Numbered from the stretch's first letter, positions 35,904-44,217 are shown. The stretch: DNA of 64,000 bases from DAISJI01 sp964559835 (GCA_964559835.1 CAZLJE010000024.1:23651-87650); one strand, 5' to 3'. Notes: generated from the letters alone by a model not told the origin. Program-made: numbers and translations.

Positions 35904-36454
35904 AGTTGCTCATTGCGGCTGCCGTGCTGCTTACAGGAATCGCAATGGCGCAGGATCTCGGCGGATTCGGCAAGCCCAAGTCCACTGCAACCAACCGAGT
36001 GACTGCCATGCCGCCGAAACCTGTTGCCGTGAAGGCCGGCGGCGATGCGACGGCGGAACTTGTGTTCGAGGTGAAGCCCGGCTTCCATATCAACTCCAAC
36101 AAGCCGGGGTCGGAACTGCTGCTCCCGACCGTCGTCACACTCGAACCACCCACCAACGTGGGCATCGCCAAAGTGCAATATCCCCCAGGCCTCGAACAAT
36201 CGTTCCCCTTTTCGCCTGACGAGAAGCTCAACGTGTACACCGGCGACTTCACCGTGAATGCGCTGGTCATCGCCGCGAAGAACACGCCGCCCGGGCGCTA
36301 CCGCGTGCACGGATTCCTCAGGTACCAGGCCTGCGACGATCGCGCCTGCTATCCGCCCGCGCAATTGCCGATTGCCTTCGACGTACAGGTCGGGAACGCC
36401 GCGTCGACGCGTCCACGCCGCAGTCCGCCGCAGAGCCCGCACGTACACAACTGA
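35900..36454 (+). CDS. DsbD alpha-domain-like periplasmic protein
   Basis: 184 residues with a signal peptide (LLIAAAVLLTGIAMAQ). The body matches the N-terminal DsbD domain (GFHINSNKPGSE, TPPGRYRVHGFLRYQACDDRACYPPAQLPIAF). The Cys-x4-Cys in CDDRACYPP is the active-site disulfide of that domain. It probably passes electrons from the CcdA/TlpA pair to periplasmic partners, a split DsbD arrangement. Confidence 0.85.
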   Translation: MKLLIAAAVLLTGIAMAQDLGGFGKPKSTATNRVTAMPPKPVAVKAGGDATAELVFEVKPGFHINSNKPGSELLLPTVVTLEPPTNVGIAKVQYPPGLEQSFPFSPDEKLNVYTGDFTVNALVIAAKNTPPGRYRVHGFLRYQACDDRACYPPAQLPIAFDVQVGNAASTRPRRSPPQSPHVHN

Positions 36455-36462
36455 GAACGGGT

Positions 36463-36512
36463 GTGCCAACCAGGCTTGGTGGCACTTCTCGTCGCCGCCA
36501 GGCAAGCCTGGC
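36463..36512. repeat. two adjacent hairpins sharing CCAGGCTTG
   Basis: GTGCCAACCA-GGCT-TGGTGGCAC (36463-36485) and GCCAGGC-AA-GCCTGGC (36497-36512) follow the DsbD-alpha gene. The second contains the reverse complement of the core of the first, so the two form a BIME-like pair. A terminator role for the ccdA operon is possible; there is no T-run. Confidence 0.65.
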
Positions 36513-36549
36513 TAGTACACTCTCCGTGCGGTTCTACAGTGCTCTGGAT

Positions 36550-37245
36550 ATGAAGACCATCGGCATTGTCGGCGGTATCGGGCCGGAATCGACGATCGAG
36601 TACTACCGCTTCATCATCGCCGAGTACCGCGCGCGCACGAACGACGACACCTATCCGCACATTCTCATCGACAGCATCGATGTCGCGAAAGGCATTGCCC
36701 TGGTGCAGTCCGGCGACCACGAAGCCCTGGCCGATTATGTTGGCGCGGGCTTTCAGCGACTCGCGCGCGCCGGCGCCGACTTCGGACTTATGGCGGCGAA
36801 CACGCCGCACATCGCTTTCGACGCCATCCAGAAGCGCTCGCCCATTCCGCTCCTCAGCATCGTCGAAGCGACTCGCGACCACGCCAGGAAGAACGGCATG
36901 ACGCGCCTGGCGCTGCTCGGGACGGGCTTCACCATGAAGGGCCGGTTCTTTCCCGACGTGTTCACCCGCGCCGGCATAGAGTTGGTCACGCCGCGAGAAG
37001 ACGAACTGGCCTATATCCATGACAAGTATCTGAACGAGTTGCTCAAAAACCAATTCCTGCCCGACACACGCGCGCGCATATTGAGCATTGTCGAGCGGAT
37101 GGAAAAAGAAGACGTCATTCAGGGCGTGATACTGGCTGGAACCGAGCTTCCTCTGATCCTGCGCGATCCCGAACGCAGAGGCGTGCCGTTCCTAGATACG
37201 ACGGTGATCCACGTCAACGCCGCGGTCGATGAAATTCTCGCGTAG
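36550..37245 (+). CDS. Asp/Glu racemase family protein lacking both catalytic Cys
   Basis: 231 residues with the racemase fold: VGGIGPESTIEYYRFI, LMAANTPHIAFD, and VILAGTELPLIL. At the two places where catalytic cysteines stand in active members (CNT and GCTE), this protein has Ala (AANT) and Gly (AGTE). The racemase at 5614-6327 keeps both. It is either a racemase-like protein with another chemistry or a binding protein. The stop codon lies inside a heptamer repeat arm. Confidence 0.8.
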   Translation: MKTIGIVGGIGPESTIEYYRFIIAEYRARTNDDTYPHILIDSIDVAKGIALVQSGDHEALADYVGAGFQRLARAGADFGLMAANTPHIAFDAIQKRSPIPLLSIVEATRDHARKNGMTRLALLGTGFTMKGRFFPDVFTRAGIELVTPREDELAYIHDKYLNELLKNQFLPDTRARILSIVERMEKEDVIQGVILAGTELPLILRDPERRGVPFLDTTVIHVNAAVDEILA

Positions 37246-37374
37246 GTCGTCAGTCGTAGGTCGGAATGACGGGCGTGCATAGCATTCGACGAATACCGGA
37301 GTGAGTCTTTCGGGTGACCGGCGCCTGCGACAACTCCAATTTCTTCCGACCTACGACCTACCCGTATGACCTAC
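37242..37374. repeat. palindromic heptamer-type arrays GTAGGTC / GACCTAC
   Basis: The left arm (37242-37273) is gtaggtcgtcagtcgtaggtcgg; the right arm (37346-37374) is ccgacctacgacctacccgtatgacctac. They pair around a ~70-base loop. The left arm contains the TAG of the racemase-like gene, and the right arm contains the stop of the convergent 37371-37760 gene. Confidence 0.75.
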
Positions 37375-37760
37375 TTCGTTTCTATCTGCATGCCTTGGTC
37401 GATGCTGAGGATCTTCACCGCGCCAGGAATCGGGTCGCCGCCATACGTCGCTGTGATCTTGAAACTGGTGTCGCCGATGTCGGCCGTGTAGGTGAACGGA
37501 CCACGATGGTCTGCCGGGATGGTTGACCCTTTCGCGCGCAGGTCGTCGAGCGAAAGATATTTTCCTTCCAGCGCGTACTGTTGCTTCTCGGCGTTGCCGA
37601 AAGCGATCAGGTCGTTTTTCACGCCGGTGACGTCGATCGCCATCTTCGGCGAGCCTGCGCCTCCGGCAGCATCTGCCGCGCTCTTGGCCGAGTGCGTGTA
37701 AACGAACGCACCGATGCCCAGCGCGATCACCAGGCCCAGCAGGCCGACGGTTCCTTTCAT
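37371..37760 (-). CDS. membrane-anchored or exported small protein, pilin-like
   Basis: 129 residues. A hydrophobic N-terminal segment (VGLLGLVIALGIGAFVYTH) is followed by a ~90-residue soluble domain (GVKNDLIAFGNAEKQQYALEGKYLSLDDLRAKG, GPFTYTADIGDTSFKITATY). The 'ND(L)IAFGNAEKQQYALEGKY' pattern resembles the alpha1-helix end and body of type IV pilin-like/DUF proteins, but a prepilin cleavage site is not evident. Function unknown. Confidence 0.6.
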   Translation of the reverse strand: MKGTVGLLGLVIALGIGAFVYTHSAKSAADAAGGAGSPKMAIDVTGVKNDLIAFGNAEKQQYALEGKYLSLDDLRAKGSTIPADHRGPFTYTADIGDTSFKITATYGGDPIPGAVKILSIDQGMQIETK

Positions 37761-37826
37761 GCGCAGCTCCTTGTTCGCGCGATTCTACTCACACATGTCG
37801 GCGAATAGCAGTGCTGAGAATTGCAC

Positions 37827-38804
37827 CTACCGATCCTGCACCGCTCTTCGGTACGCCGCGACGTTGCGGTTGTGCTCGTCGAGTGTGCGGGCGAAGCGGT
37901 GGTGGCCGTTGCCGTCCGCGACGAAATACAGGAAATTGCTGCTGGCCGGGTGCATCGCCGCCGCCAAGGCCGATTTGCCGGGATTGGCGATCGGCCCCGG
38001 CGGAAGGCCGGCATAGCGGTAGGTGTTGTAGGGCGAATCGAACATCAGGTCAGACTGATGGATCGCCCCAGAATAGCGGCCGGCGACCAGGGCGGCATAG
38101 ATCACGCTCGGATCGGCATCGAGCGGCATGCGGTCAGCGAGACGGTTGTAGTAGACGCTCGCGACCATCGGCCGCTCTTCCGGCGCGGCGGTTTCCTTCT
38201 CGACGATCGACGCCATCGTCACCACGCGGTGGAAATCGGTCGTGAGCCCTATCTGCTGCGCCTGGTGGCGGAAGCGCTTCAACATCTCGGTCACCATGTC
38301 GCGCATCGTCTGCGTGCGCGTGAACGAATACGTGTCGGGAAACAGATAGCCTTCGAGCGACGTGGCCTCCGGGTCGATGTCCTTCACCGGCGTCGGATCT
38401 TTCGCCATCTGCACGAACTCGTCGCGCGTGCCGAGACCGGCCTCCTGGATCGCGTTCCCCACTTCGTAGATGTTGAAACCCTCTGGGACGACGACCGTGT
38501 GGACGTAGATGTCGCCCTTGATCAGGCGATTGAGGACATCGCGTCCGCTGGCGGGCTGGTCGAACTTGTACTCGCCCGCTTTCAGGCTTTTCACGGTCGC
38601 GTAGTGCATCAGCAGGAAAGCGCGGGCGCTGCGGATCACGCCCTGCTGCTGTAATTCGGCGGCGATATGCTTGCTCGACCATCCCGGACGCAGGAGCACG
38701 AACTTGGTCCCGGGCGGCGTCAGCGGAAGCCACAACGCCCACGCCAGCCATGCACCGGCGCCGAGAAGCAGCAGACAAACCAGGATAAAGAACTTGCGGA
38801 TCAC
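37827..38804 (-). CDS. mltG: endolytic murein transglycosylase MltG (YceG)
   Basis: 325 residues: one N-terminal TM (FFILVCLLLLGAGAWLAWAL), a LysM-like domain, and the YceG catalytic domain with VTMASIVEKETA (catalytic Glu), YNRLADRMPLDADPSVIYA, and FDSPYNTYRYAGLPPGPIANPG. It cleaves nascent peptidoglycan glycan strands in the periplasm and sets strand length. Monocistronic. Confidence 0.95.
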   Translation of the reverse strand: MIRKFFILVCLLLLGAGAWLAWALWLPLTPPGTKFVLLRPGWSSKHIAAELQQQGVIRSARAFLLMHYATVKSLKAGEYKFDQPASGRDVLNRLIKGDIYVHTVVVPEGFNIYEVGNAIQEAGLGTRDEFVQMAKDPTPVKDIDPEATSLEGYLFPDTYSFTRTQTMRDMVTEMLKRFRHQAQQIGLTTDFHRVVTMASIVEKETAAPEERPMVASVYYNRLADRMPLDADPSVIYAALVAGRYSGAIHQSDLMFDSPYNTYRYAGLPPGPIANPGKSALAAAMHPASSNFLYFVADGNGHHRFARTLDEHNRNVAAYRRAVQDR

Positions 38805-38942
38805 TGTTTCAGTTTATTCGATGCAAGCTGCGCGACGGATGTGCCGATGGTACAGGACCGCTGAGTTTCCCCATCTCCCACAAAATCCAGTGGCTTCCGT
38901 ATACTTGATTGTCTCATCTAAGGGTTGGGAAAGAATCGCTTG

Positions 38943-39872
38943 ATGACCCTCCGGCTCCGGCTTCAGCTAGCGCTTGTACTCGCCGTCGTTGTCCCTCTCA
39001 GCGGCTGCCTTTTCCGTTCGCATAAACCGACGGTCCTGATGAGCACTGCACAATTGCAGAGCGCGACGTTGGAACAACTGGTTGCCAAGATCAACGAGCA
39101 GGCAGCGAAGGTCAAGACGCTGAATGCGACCGTGGACCTGGCCGCGTCGACCGGCGGGTCAAAGAAAGGCAAGATCACCGATTACCAGGAGATCAAGGGC
39201 TACATCCTGGTCCGCAAGCCGGACACATTGCGCATGATCGGGCTGTTTCCCATCGTCAGGAACCGCGCCTTCGACATGGTGAGCAACGGCGAGACCTTTA
39301 AGCTCTGGATACCGCCCACGAACAAGTTCTACGTTGGGCGGAACGACGTCATCAACCCCGCGGCCACGAAGCCGCTGGAAAACCTGCGGCCGCAGCACAT
39401 CCTCGACGCGCTGCTGCTCCGGCCCATCGATCCGCAGAACGAGATCGCGGTACTGGAGCAGGACAACGAGACGGTCGTCGACCCGAAGACGAAGAAAGAG
39501 GTTCTCCAGCCGGACTACGTCGTCGACGTCATCCGCAGAGCGGACAAAGGCTGGTACTTGTCGCGCAAGATCTACTTTAGCCGCGTGGACCTGCTGCCGC
39601 ACCGCCAGGTGGTCTACGACAAGAACGGCAATGTCGCGACCGACGCCACGTATGAGGATTTCAAGGATTACAACGGCGTACAGTTCCCGACCATCATTCA
39701 CATCTTCCGTCCGCAGGAGGAGTACGCCGTCACGCTGAGGATCGAGAAGTTGACGGTGAACCCGCCGCTGACCGAGGACCAATTCGCGCTCAATCAGCCG
39801 CCAGGAGCGCAGGTGATGAGGCTGGACGGTACGGCGAACGGCGCTGCGGCGAACAGCGGGCCGGGACACTAA
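38943..39872 (+). CDS. lipoprotein, LolA/DUF4292-like
   Basis: 309 residues from ATG 38943. The signal peptide ends at LSGC (lipobox, Cys near residue 22). The body (ITDYQEIKGYILVRKPDTLRMIGLFPIVRNRAFDMVSNGETFKLWIPPTNKFYVGRNDV) is a repeated beta-strand fold like outer-membrane lipoprotein-sorting proteins. It is probably outer-membrane anchored and lipid-binding or involved in lipoprotein handling. TTG 38925 would add six residues; the ATG is preferred. Confidence 0.75.
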   Translation: MTLRLRLQLALVLAVVVPLSGCLFRSHKPTVLMSTAQLQSATLEQLVAKINEQAAKVKTLNATVDLAASTGGSKKGKITDYQEIKGYILVRKPDTLRMIGLFPIVRNRAFDMVSNGETFKLWIPPTNKFYVGRNDVINPAATKPLENLRPQHILDALLLRPIDPQNEIAVLEQDNETVVDPKTKKEVLQPDYVVDVIRRADKGWYLSRKIYFSRVDLLPHRQVVYDKNGNVATDATYEDFKDYNGVQFPTIIHIFRPQEEYAVTLRIEKLTVNPPLTEDQFALNQPPGAQVMRLDGTANGAAANSGPGH

Positions 39873-39877
39873 AACAA

Positions 39878-40333
39878 GGTTTCAGGCTTTAGGCGTCAGG
39901 CTCCTGCACCTGCAAAAGAAATTAGCCCGTTCAGCATCCTTGCGACCTCGCCGACTTCCGCCACGACCCGTTTTGCTTCCGTCGATGCGAGATAGCCAAG
40001 TCGTTCCGCAATGAGCAGTTGTGTTTCTAATTCGTACACCGAACCGCGAGCATGGCACAGAAACACGTTCATATCTTTGCGGGTCGAACGACCCTTGCCT
40101 TCCGCGATGTTGCTCGGAATCGAGACCGCACATCGGCGCATCTGTGAGATGAGTCCGTATGTCTCCTCTTTGGGAAAATGCTTCGTGATCGAGTAGATAA
40201 GCAGTACGAGTTCCATTGCCTTTTGCCATACCTTTAGATCGCGATAAGTCCCGCTCGGCATGAAGTTGTCTCCTGACGAAATGAAAAATCGATTTTACGC
40301 GCCCGAAACCTGAAGCCTGACACCTGAAACCTG
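39878..40333. repeat. inverted heptamer arms flanking the four-helix-bundle gene
   Basis: The left arm (39878-39906) is ggtttca ggcttta ggcgtca ggctcct g; the right arm (40301-40333) is gcccgaa acctgaa gcctgac acctgaa acctg. They are mutually complementary in 7-base register and enclose the whole four-helix-bundle gene (39896-40261, including its Shine-Dalgarno). The stop codon of that gene is within the left arm. Confidence 0.85.
39896..40261 (-). CDS. four-helix-bundle protein (23S rRNA intervening-sequence type, S23)
   Basis: 121 residues: YRDLKVWQKAMELVLLIYSITKHFPKEETYGLISQMRRCAVSIPSNIAEGKGRSTRKDMNVFLCHARGSVYELETQLLIAERLGYL. The pattern (L-VWQKAMEL, GL-SQMRRAAVSIPSNIAEG, GS-ELETQL) is that of the S23/IVP family, first known from intervening sequences in bacterial 23S rRNA and related to DGR Avd proteins. 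It forms a pentameric four-helix bundle and may bind nucleic acid; the function is unknown. The gene has its own Shine-Dalgarno (AGGAG, 40271-40275), a perfect AAAATCGATTTT palindrome upstream (40285-40296), and stands free of any rRNA. Confidence 0.85.
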   Translation of the reverse strand: MPSGTYRDLKVWQKAMELVLLIYSITKHFPKEETYGLISQMRRCAVSIPSNIAEGKGRSTRKDMNVFLCHARGSVYELETQLLIAERLGYLASTEAKRVVAEVGEVARMLNGLISFAGAGA

Positions 40334-40356
40334 CTTTCTTAATTACAATTCCCAAT

Positions 40357-41457
40357 ATGAATCGGATGATCCTGGCAAACCTGCTGCACCGGCCTGTGCG
40401 CTCGATGATCAGCATTATTGCGATCGCCGTAGAGGTGACGCTGATCCTGGTCATCGTTGGTTTTTCGCTGGGCATGTTGAATGACGCGAAGAACCGCCAG
40501 GAAGGGATCGGCGCTGACGTCATCGTGCAGCCACCCGGGGCGTCCTTCCTGTCGGGACTGAGCGGGGCCCCGATACCAGTGAAAGTGGGTGCGGTGATCG
40601 CGAAGTTGCCCCACGTCAAAGTGGTGGCGCCGGTCATCATGCAGTTCAGCAGCAGCACCAGCGCGGAGATCATCTACGGCATCGACCTGGATAGTTACCA
40701 GGCGCTGCGGCCCTTCAAGTTTCTGGCCGGCGGCCCGTTCACAGAACCCGACTCGGTCCTCGTCGACGACTACTTCGCCTCCGCCAATAACGTTTCGGTT
40801 GGATCCAAGCTGGATATCCTGAACCACACGGTCACGGTCTCCGGGATCGTGGAACAGGGCCGGGGCGCGCGCAAGTTCCTACCCATCACCACCCTGCAGG
40901 AGTGGACCGGGAATCCAGGAAAGACGTCGGTCTTCTACCTGAAGCTGGACGATCCGAGCAATGCCAAGGAAGTGGTGTCGGAGATCAACAGTGTACCCGG
41001 CCTGCAAAATTACAAAGTGACCAGCATGCGCGAATACCTCAGCCTGTTCACCGCCAGCAATCTGCCGGGGCTAAGACAATTCCTCGGCGTGGTGATTGGG
41101 GTTTCGGTGGTCATCGGGTTCATCGTCATCTTCCAGGCGATGTACACGGCGGTCATGGAACGCACGCGCGAAATCGGCATCCTCAAGTCGCTGGGGGCGA
41201 GCAAGCTGTACATCGTCAACCTGGTACTGCGCGAGACGGTGCTGTTGGCGGCGCTTGGTACGGTCTGTGGTATCGCAATCAGTTTCGCCGCCAGCCATGC
41301 GATCAGAGCGAAGTTCCGTACTTTGCCCGTGAATATCCAGACGAACTGGATCGGCTATGCCATTGCCATCGCCATCGTCGGCGCGGTGCTGGGCGCGTTG
41401 TACCCCGCGTTCAAAGCGGCGCAGAAGGACCCGATCGACGCGCTGGCGTACGAATGA
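40357..41457 (+). CDS. ABC transporter permease (MacB/FtsX family)
   Basis: 366 residues: one N-terminal TM (SMISIIAIAVEVTLILVIVG), a ~200-residue periplasmic domain, and three C-terminal TMs with the FtsX-type signature ERTREIGILKSLGASKLYI. Such permeases move lipids or peptides, or act mechanically, with a partner ATPase. No ATPase is adjacent, so the complex is not defined. The start lies 23 bases after the right heptamer arm. Confidence 0.85.
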   Translation: MNRMILANLLHRPVRSMISIIAIAVEVTLILVIVGFSLGMLNDAKNRQEGIGADVIVQPPGASFLSGLSGAPIPVKVGAVIAKLPHVKVVAPVIMQFSSSTSAEIIYGIDLDSYQALRPFKFLAGGPFTEPDSVLVDDYFASANNVSVGSKLDILNHTVTVSGIVEQGRGARKFLPITTLQEWTGNPGKTSVFYLKLDDPSNAKEVVSEINSVPGLQNYKVTSMREYLSLFTASNLPGLRQFLGVVIGVSVVIGFIVIFQAMYTAVMERTREIGILKSLGASKLYIVNLVLRETVLLAALGTVCGIAISFAASHAIRAKFRTLPVNIQTNWIGYAIAIAIVGAVLGALYPAFKAAQKDPIDALAYE

Positions 41458-41458
41458 A

Positions 41459-41486
41459 AATACCGGCTGGACATCCAGCCGGTATT
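41459..41486. terminator. perfect 13-bp hairpin between convergent genes
   Basis: AATACCGGCTGGA / TCCAGCCGGTATT. The tip would open to give a 4-6-base loop. It begins right after the permease stop codon (41455-41457) and precedes the end of the convergent hydrolase gene. There is no T-run, so it may be a bidirectional, factor-assisted terminator. Confidence 0.6.
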
Positions 41487-41505
41487 CGCAACTCGCTTTC
41501 AATTC

Positions 41506-43341
41506 CTAGTGCATGGTGAAGTTAAGCGTGGTGGTTTGGCCGGCGGAAACGGTCGTCGTCTGGCTCTGAGTCGCGTATCCCGACGCGCTCACCGTCACCG
41601 TGTACGTCCCCACGGGGATCGACGATGCGTTGTACTTCCCGGATCCGGTTGTGGTCGTGGTAACCGTCGTCGCAACGACTCCTCCGGTGATCGTTACGGT
41701 TGCATTCCGGACTGCGGTGCCGCTGCTGGTCGTTACTTTGCCCGCGATGGATCCCCGCGCGGTAGCAGCGCCGACCGTATACGTCACGCTGTTCGAAATC
41801 TTGTTCAGGATGGATGGCTGCCCCACAGCCTGCACCGAGATGGTGTAAGTCCCGTTCGCCAGGGAAAACGTGCTCAGGTCCAGGGTATGGGTGCCCGTAC
41901 CGAGAGTTGTGAGCCGCGTCAGATTCGTGCCGTCGGTCGAACTGTAGACGACGTACGAACTGACCGTGTTTTCACTTCCGGTCGTCTTTGAGAACTTCGG
42001 CGTCCAGGAGAGCACCGAGCCGGATAGCGACGCGGACACGGTCAGGCAATTATCGATGCCGGCCTCGATCTCGGTGCCTTCTTCGTAATCGTTCCACGTG
42101 GCCAGCCCAATGAACGGAAGCTGCTTCGAGCCACTGTAGTGCGAATTGGCGGACTCGATCGTCTGCAACCATGTATTGCCGCACTGCTGGTCCATGATGC
42201 GGGGCGTGCCGGATACCCAAGGCGCGTTCGTCTCGTCGTAGCCTTTCCATGCGCCGCCGAACGTGATCAGAGCCGGATTCGCGGTGAAGGCGCTCGTGGC
42301 GGTGTTGTAAAAGCTGGCGAGATAGTTGAGGCCGTACAAATCGGTCCCGTTGCTGTTGTCCCAGTTCACCCATGCGTATCCGCCGTTCGTCTGAACATGC
42401 GAGAAGGCCGGCGCATTTCGAAAGATGAAGAACATCGCGACCCCCGATGAGCCGCCGGCGGTGAAATTGGAATTCGTATAGGAGCGCAAACTGTTCCAGA
42501 TCGTCTGCCAGTCAGGCGACGGATTCGTCCAGCACTCCTCGCAGATAAAGAAGAGTACCGCTGGCTTGCCGGAGGTCGACGGCTGCATGTAGGTCAAACT
42601 TCCCGGCACGGTGTCCACCCGAAGGTACGACTTCGTAGGCGTGAGCGTGCCGTTCACGCTGGTATTGAAGTAGTTGTTGTACGCATATTTCAGGTCCGAC
42701 TCCATCTTATTGAGGATGCAGTAGGTCTGCGTGCTCACGCTGACGCCGCCGCCGTTTTGCGGACAGCCGGCGAAACCAGCGCCGTCTCCCCACTCAAATG
42801 ATCCCTGGTCATACACCAGTGCTGTGAATAGCGGACATGCCTGCGCCGTCCCGCAACGATTCTCGGCGTTGTCGCGGACCTTCAACGTGACATTGTTATA
42901 GAAATTCAGTGTGGGCCCGTACCAGTCGACGGCGATGCCGTCGAAGCCGCGGCGCACCATGTCGTCCATCTGCCCGGCCACGGTGCCGCTGTCGTCGGAG
43001 TTGTACCCGACCTGCAGGTGACTTTGACATGACGTCCCTACCCCTGTAGCTGTCGATCCTGCCTGCATGCAGAACCACGGCACGAAGTACGCAAACACCT
43101 TGGTCGTGTTGCCCGGGTACAGCAGCGACTGAACCTTCACGGTACTGACGTTTCCCGGCTTCGCATCGTACGTGCCGCTGGTGGAATCGCTGAGGCCGGC
43201 GAACGCGCCTTTGCAGTAGGCCGGCGCATTGGCGGCTGCGCATGCCGCCGTATTGTTGGTTGTCTGGGCTGTAACGGTAGTGGTTTGCGCTGCGGCTGTG
43301 GCCGCGGCAGCGAGGCAAAGAACAAACAGGACTCGGCGCAC
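41506..43341 (-). CDS. secreted glycoside hydrolase-like protein (GH71/GH99-like) with Fn3 and carboxypeptidase-regulatory-like domains
   Basis: 611 residues. The signal peptide is LFVLCLAAAATAAAQ. The N-terminal ~380 residues resemble GH71/GH99-type (beta/alpha)8 enzymes: VFAYFVPWFC, QMDDMVRRGFDGIAVDWYG, ALVYDQGSFEWGDG, GLATWNDYEEGTEIE. A fibronectin type III-like module follows, then a C-terminal carboxypeptidase-regulatory-like (Ig-like) domain, GSIAGKVTTSSGTAVRNATVTI. It would be an extracellular polysaccharide-degrading enzyme, perhaps alpha-glucan or mannan; the substrate cannot be read. Domain order is clear; family assignment is moderate. Confidence 0.7.
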   Translation of the reverse strand: MRRVLFVLCLAAAATAAAQTTTVTAQTTNNTAACAAANAPAYCKGAFAGLSDSTSGTYDAKPGNVSTVKVQSLLYPGNTTKVFAYFVPWFCMQAGSTATGVGTSCQSHLQVGYNSDDSGTVAGQMDDMVRRGFDGIAVDWYGPTLNFYNNVTLKVRDNAENRCGTAQACPLFTALVYDQGSFEWGDGAGFAGCPQNGGGVSVSTQTYCILNKMESDLKYAYNNYFNTSVNGTLTPTKSYLRVDTVPGSLTYMQPSTSGKPAVLFFICEECWTNPSPDWQTIWNSLRSYTNSNFTAGGSSGVAMFFIFRNAPAFSHVQTNGGYAWVNWDNSNGTDLYGLNYLASFYNTATSAFTANPALITFGGAWKGYDETNAPWVSGTPRIMDQQCGNTWLQTIESANSHYSGSKQLPFIGLATWNDYEEGTEIEAGIDNCLTVSASLSGSVLSWTPKFSKTTGSENTVSSYVVYSSTDGTNLTRLTTLGTGTHTLDLSTFSLANGTYTISVQAVGQPSILNKISNSVTYTVGAATARGSIAGKVTTSSGTAVRNATVTITGGVVATTVTTTTTGSGKYNASSIPVGTYTVTVSASGYATQSQTTTVSAGQTTTLNFTMH

Positions 43342-43604
43342 GATAGGGTCCTTGTTAGGGGGATGGCTCCCGGAGTGCTCCGGATCGGTGCTGGCTTTGC
43401 AGTAAAAACGGGGCGGCAGCGGGATGTGCCGTCACAATAGGAGATGTTTACTGGTCAGTCAACATAACAAATCGCGTAAGTCGCGGGTTACGTCGGCGCT
43501 CGCGGCATAGCGCAAGCTTGCACCGTGAACATTCGGAACGTCCGGCCAAGGCCGACTGTGTATAATGATCAAATCGTAAGCCATACGCGACGAGCCGCTT
43601 GCGG

Positions 43605-43633
43605 TTGACCAGAGCGGTGGAAATCTCTATACT
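43605..43633 (+). promoter_or_regulatory. sigma70-type promoter for the ribosomal protein operon
   Basis: TTGACC (43605-43610), 17-base spacer, TATACT (43628-43633), about 145 bases upstream of rplM. Fit to consensus is excellent and the spacing is optimal. The remaining ~400 bases upstream, back to the divergent hydrolase gene, contain no ORF; a TATAAT at 43561-43566 lacks a -35. Confidence 0.75.
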
Positions 43634-43668
43634 CTAGGTTTGTTGTTCTGCGGTTGCCCGCCCCGGGA

Positions 43669-43689
43669 GACTCTCCTCTGGCGAGAGTC
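43669..43689 (+). promoter_or_regulatory. hairpin in the rplM leader
   Basis: GACTCTC (43669-43675) pairs with GAGAGTC (43683-43689) across a 7-base loop in the untranslated leader of the ribosomal operon. Related gactctct and gggagag segments downstream could pair alternatively and cover the ribosome binding site. Candidate r-protein autoregulatory leader; evidence is structural only. Confidence 0.35.
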
Positions 43690-43778
43690 AACTCAGCGGT
43701 CTTCTTTGCATTTTTCATGGGACTCTCTCGCGGTCCGAAGTGCGCGAATTGAGGCGTCCCTTTTCTGGGAGAGTTTGC

Positions 43779-44210
43779 ATGTCAACGTATTTCCCCAAAG
43801 AGGGGGAAATTGCGCGCAAGTGGCTCGTCGTGGACGGAACCGGGCAGACGCTCGGGCGCCTCGCATCTCGCGTGGCCCGCATCCTCGCCGGGAAAGAAAA
43901 CCCGCGCTATACGCCCTTTATCGATACCGGCGACCACGTGGTCGTCATTAACGCCGACAAGGTCAAGCTGACCGGCCTCAAGTCCGAGAAGAAGGTCTAT
44001 CGGCACTACACCGGATATCCGGGCGGATTGCGCGAGGAAGAATTCACCAAGCGCTTCGACCGCAAGCCGGAGATGGTCGTGCAGGAAGCGATCGAAGGCA
44101 TGTTGCCGAAGACCAAGATGGGCCGCGCCATGGCGAAGAAGTTGAAGGTCTACAAGGGCGACCGGCATCCGCACTCGGCGCAGAAGCCGGAAGCGCTGAG
44201 CCTGGCGTAA
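43779..44210 (+). CDS. rplM: 50S ribosomal protein L13
   Basis: 143 residues from ATG 43779 (MSTYFPKEGEIARKWLVVDG): LGRLASRVARILAGK, YTPFIDTGDHVVVINADKVKLTG, KVYRHYTGYPGGL, EAIEGMLPKTKMGRAM and KVYKGDRHPHSAQKPE are the L13 signature. It is an early-assembling 23S rRNA binder. First gene of rplM-rpsI-rpsB-tsf. The upstream ATG at 43740 would give a longer, non-family N terminus and is rejected. Confidence 0.97.
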   Translation: MSTYFPKEGEIARKWLVVDGTGQTLGRLASRVARILAGKENPRYTPFIDTGDHVVVINADKVKLTGLKSEKKVYRHYTGYPGGLREEEFTKRFDRKPEMVVQEAIEGMLPKTKMGRAMAKKLKVYKGDRHPHSAQKPEALSLA

Positions 44211-44217
44211 GAAACAC

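Noticed and set aside
39896..40261. 23S rRNA intervening sequence
   Set aside because: No rRNA sequence surrounds the S23-type gene; it lies between protein genes.
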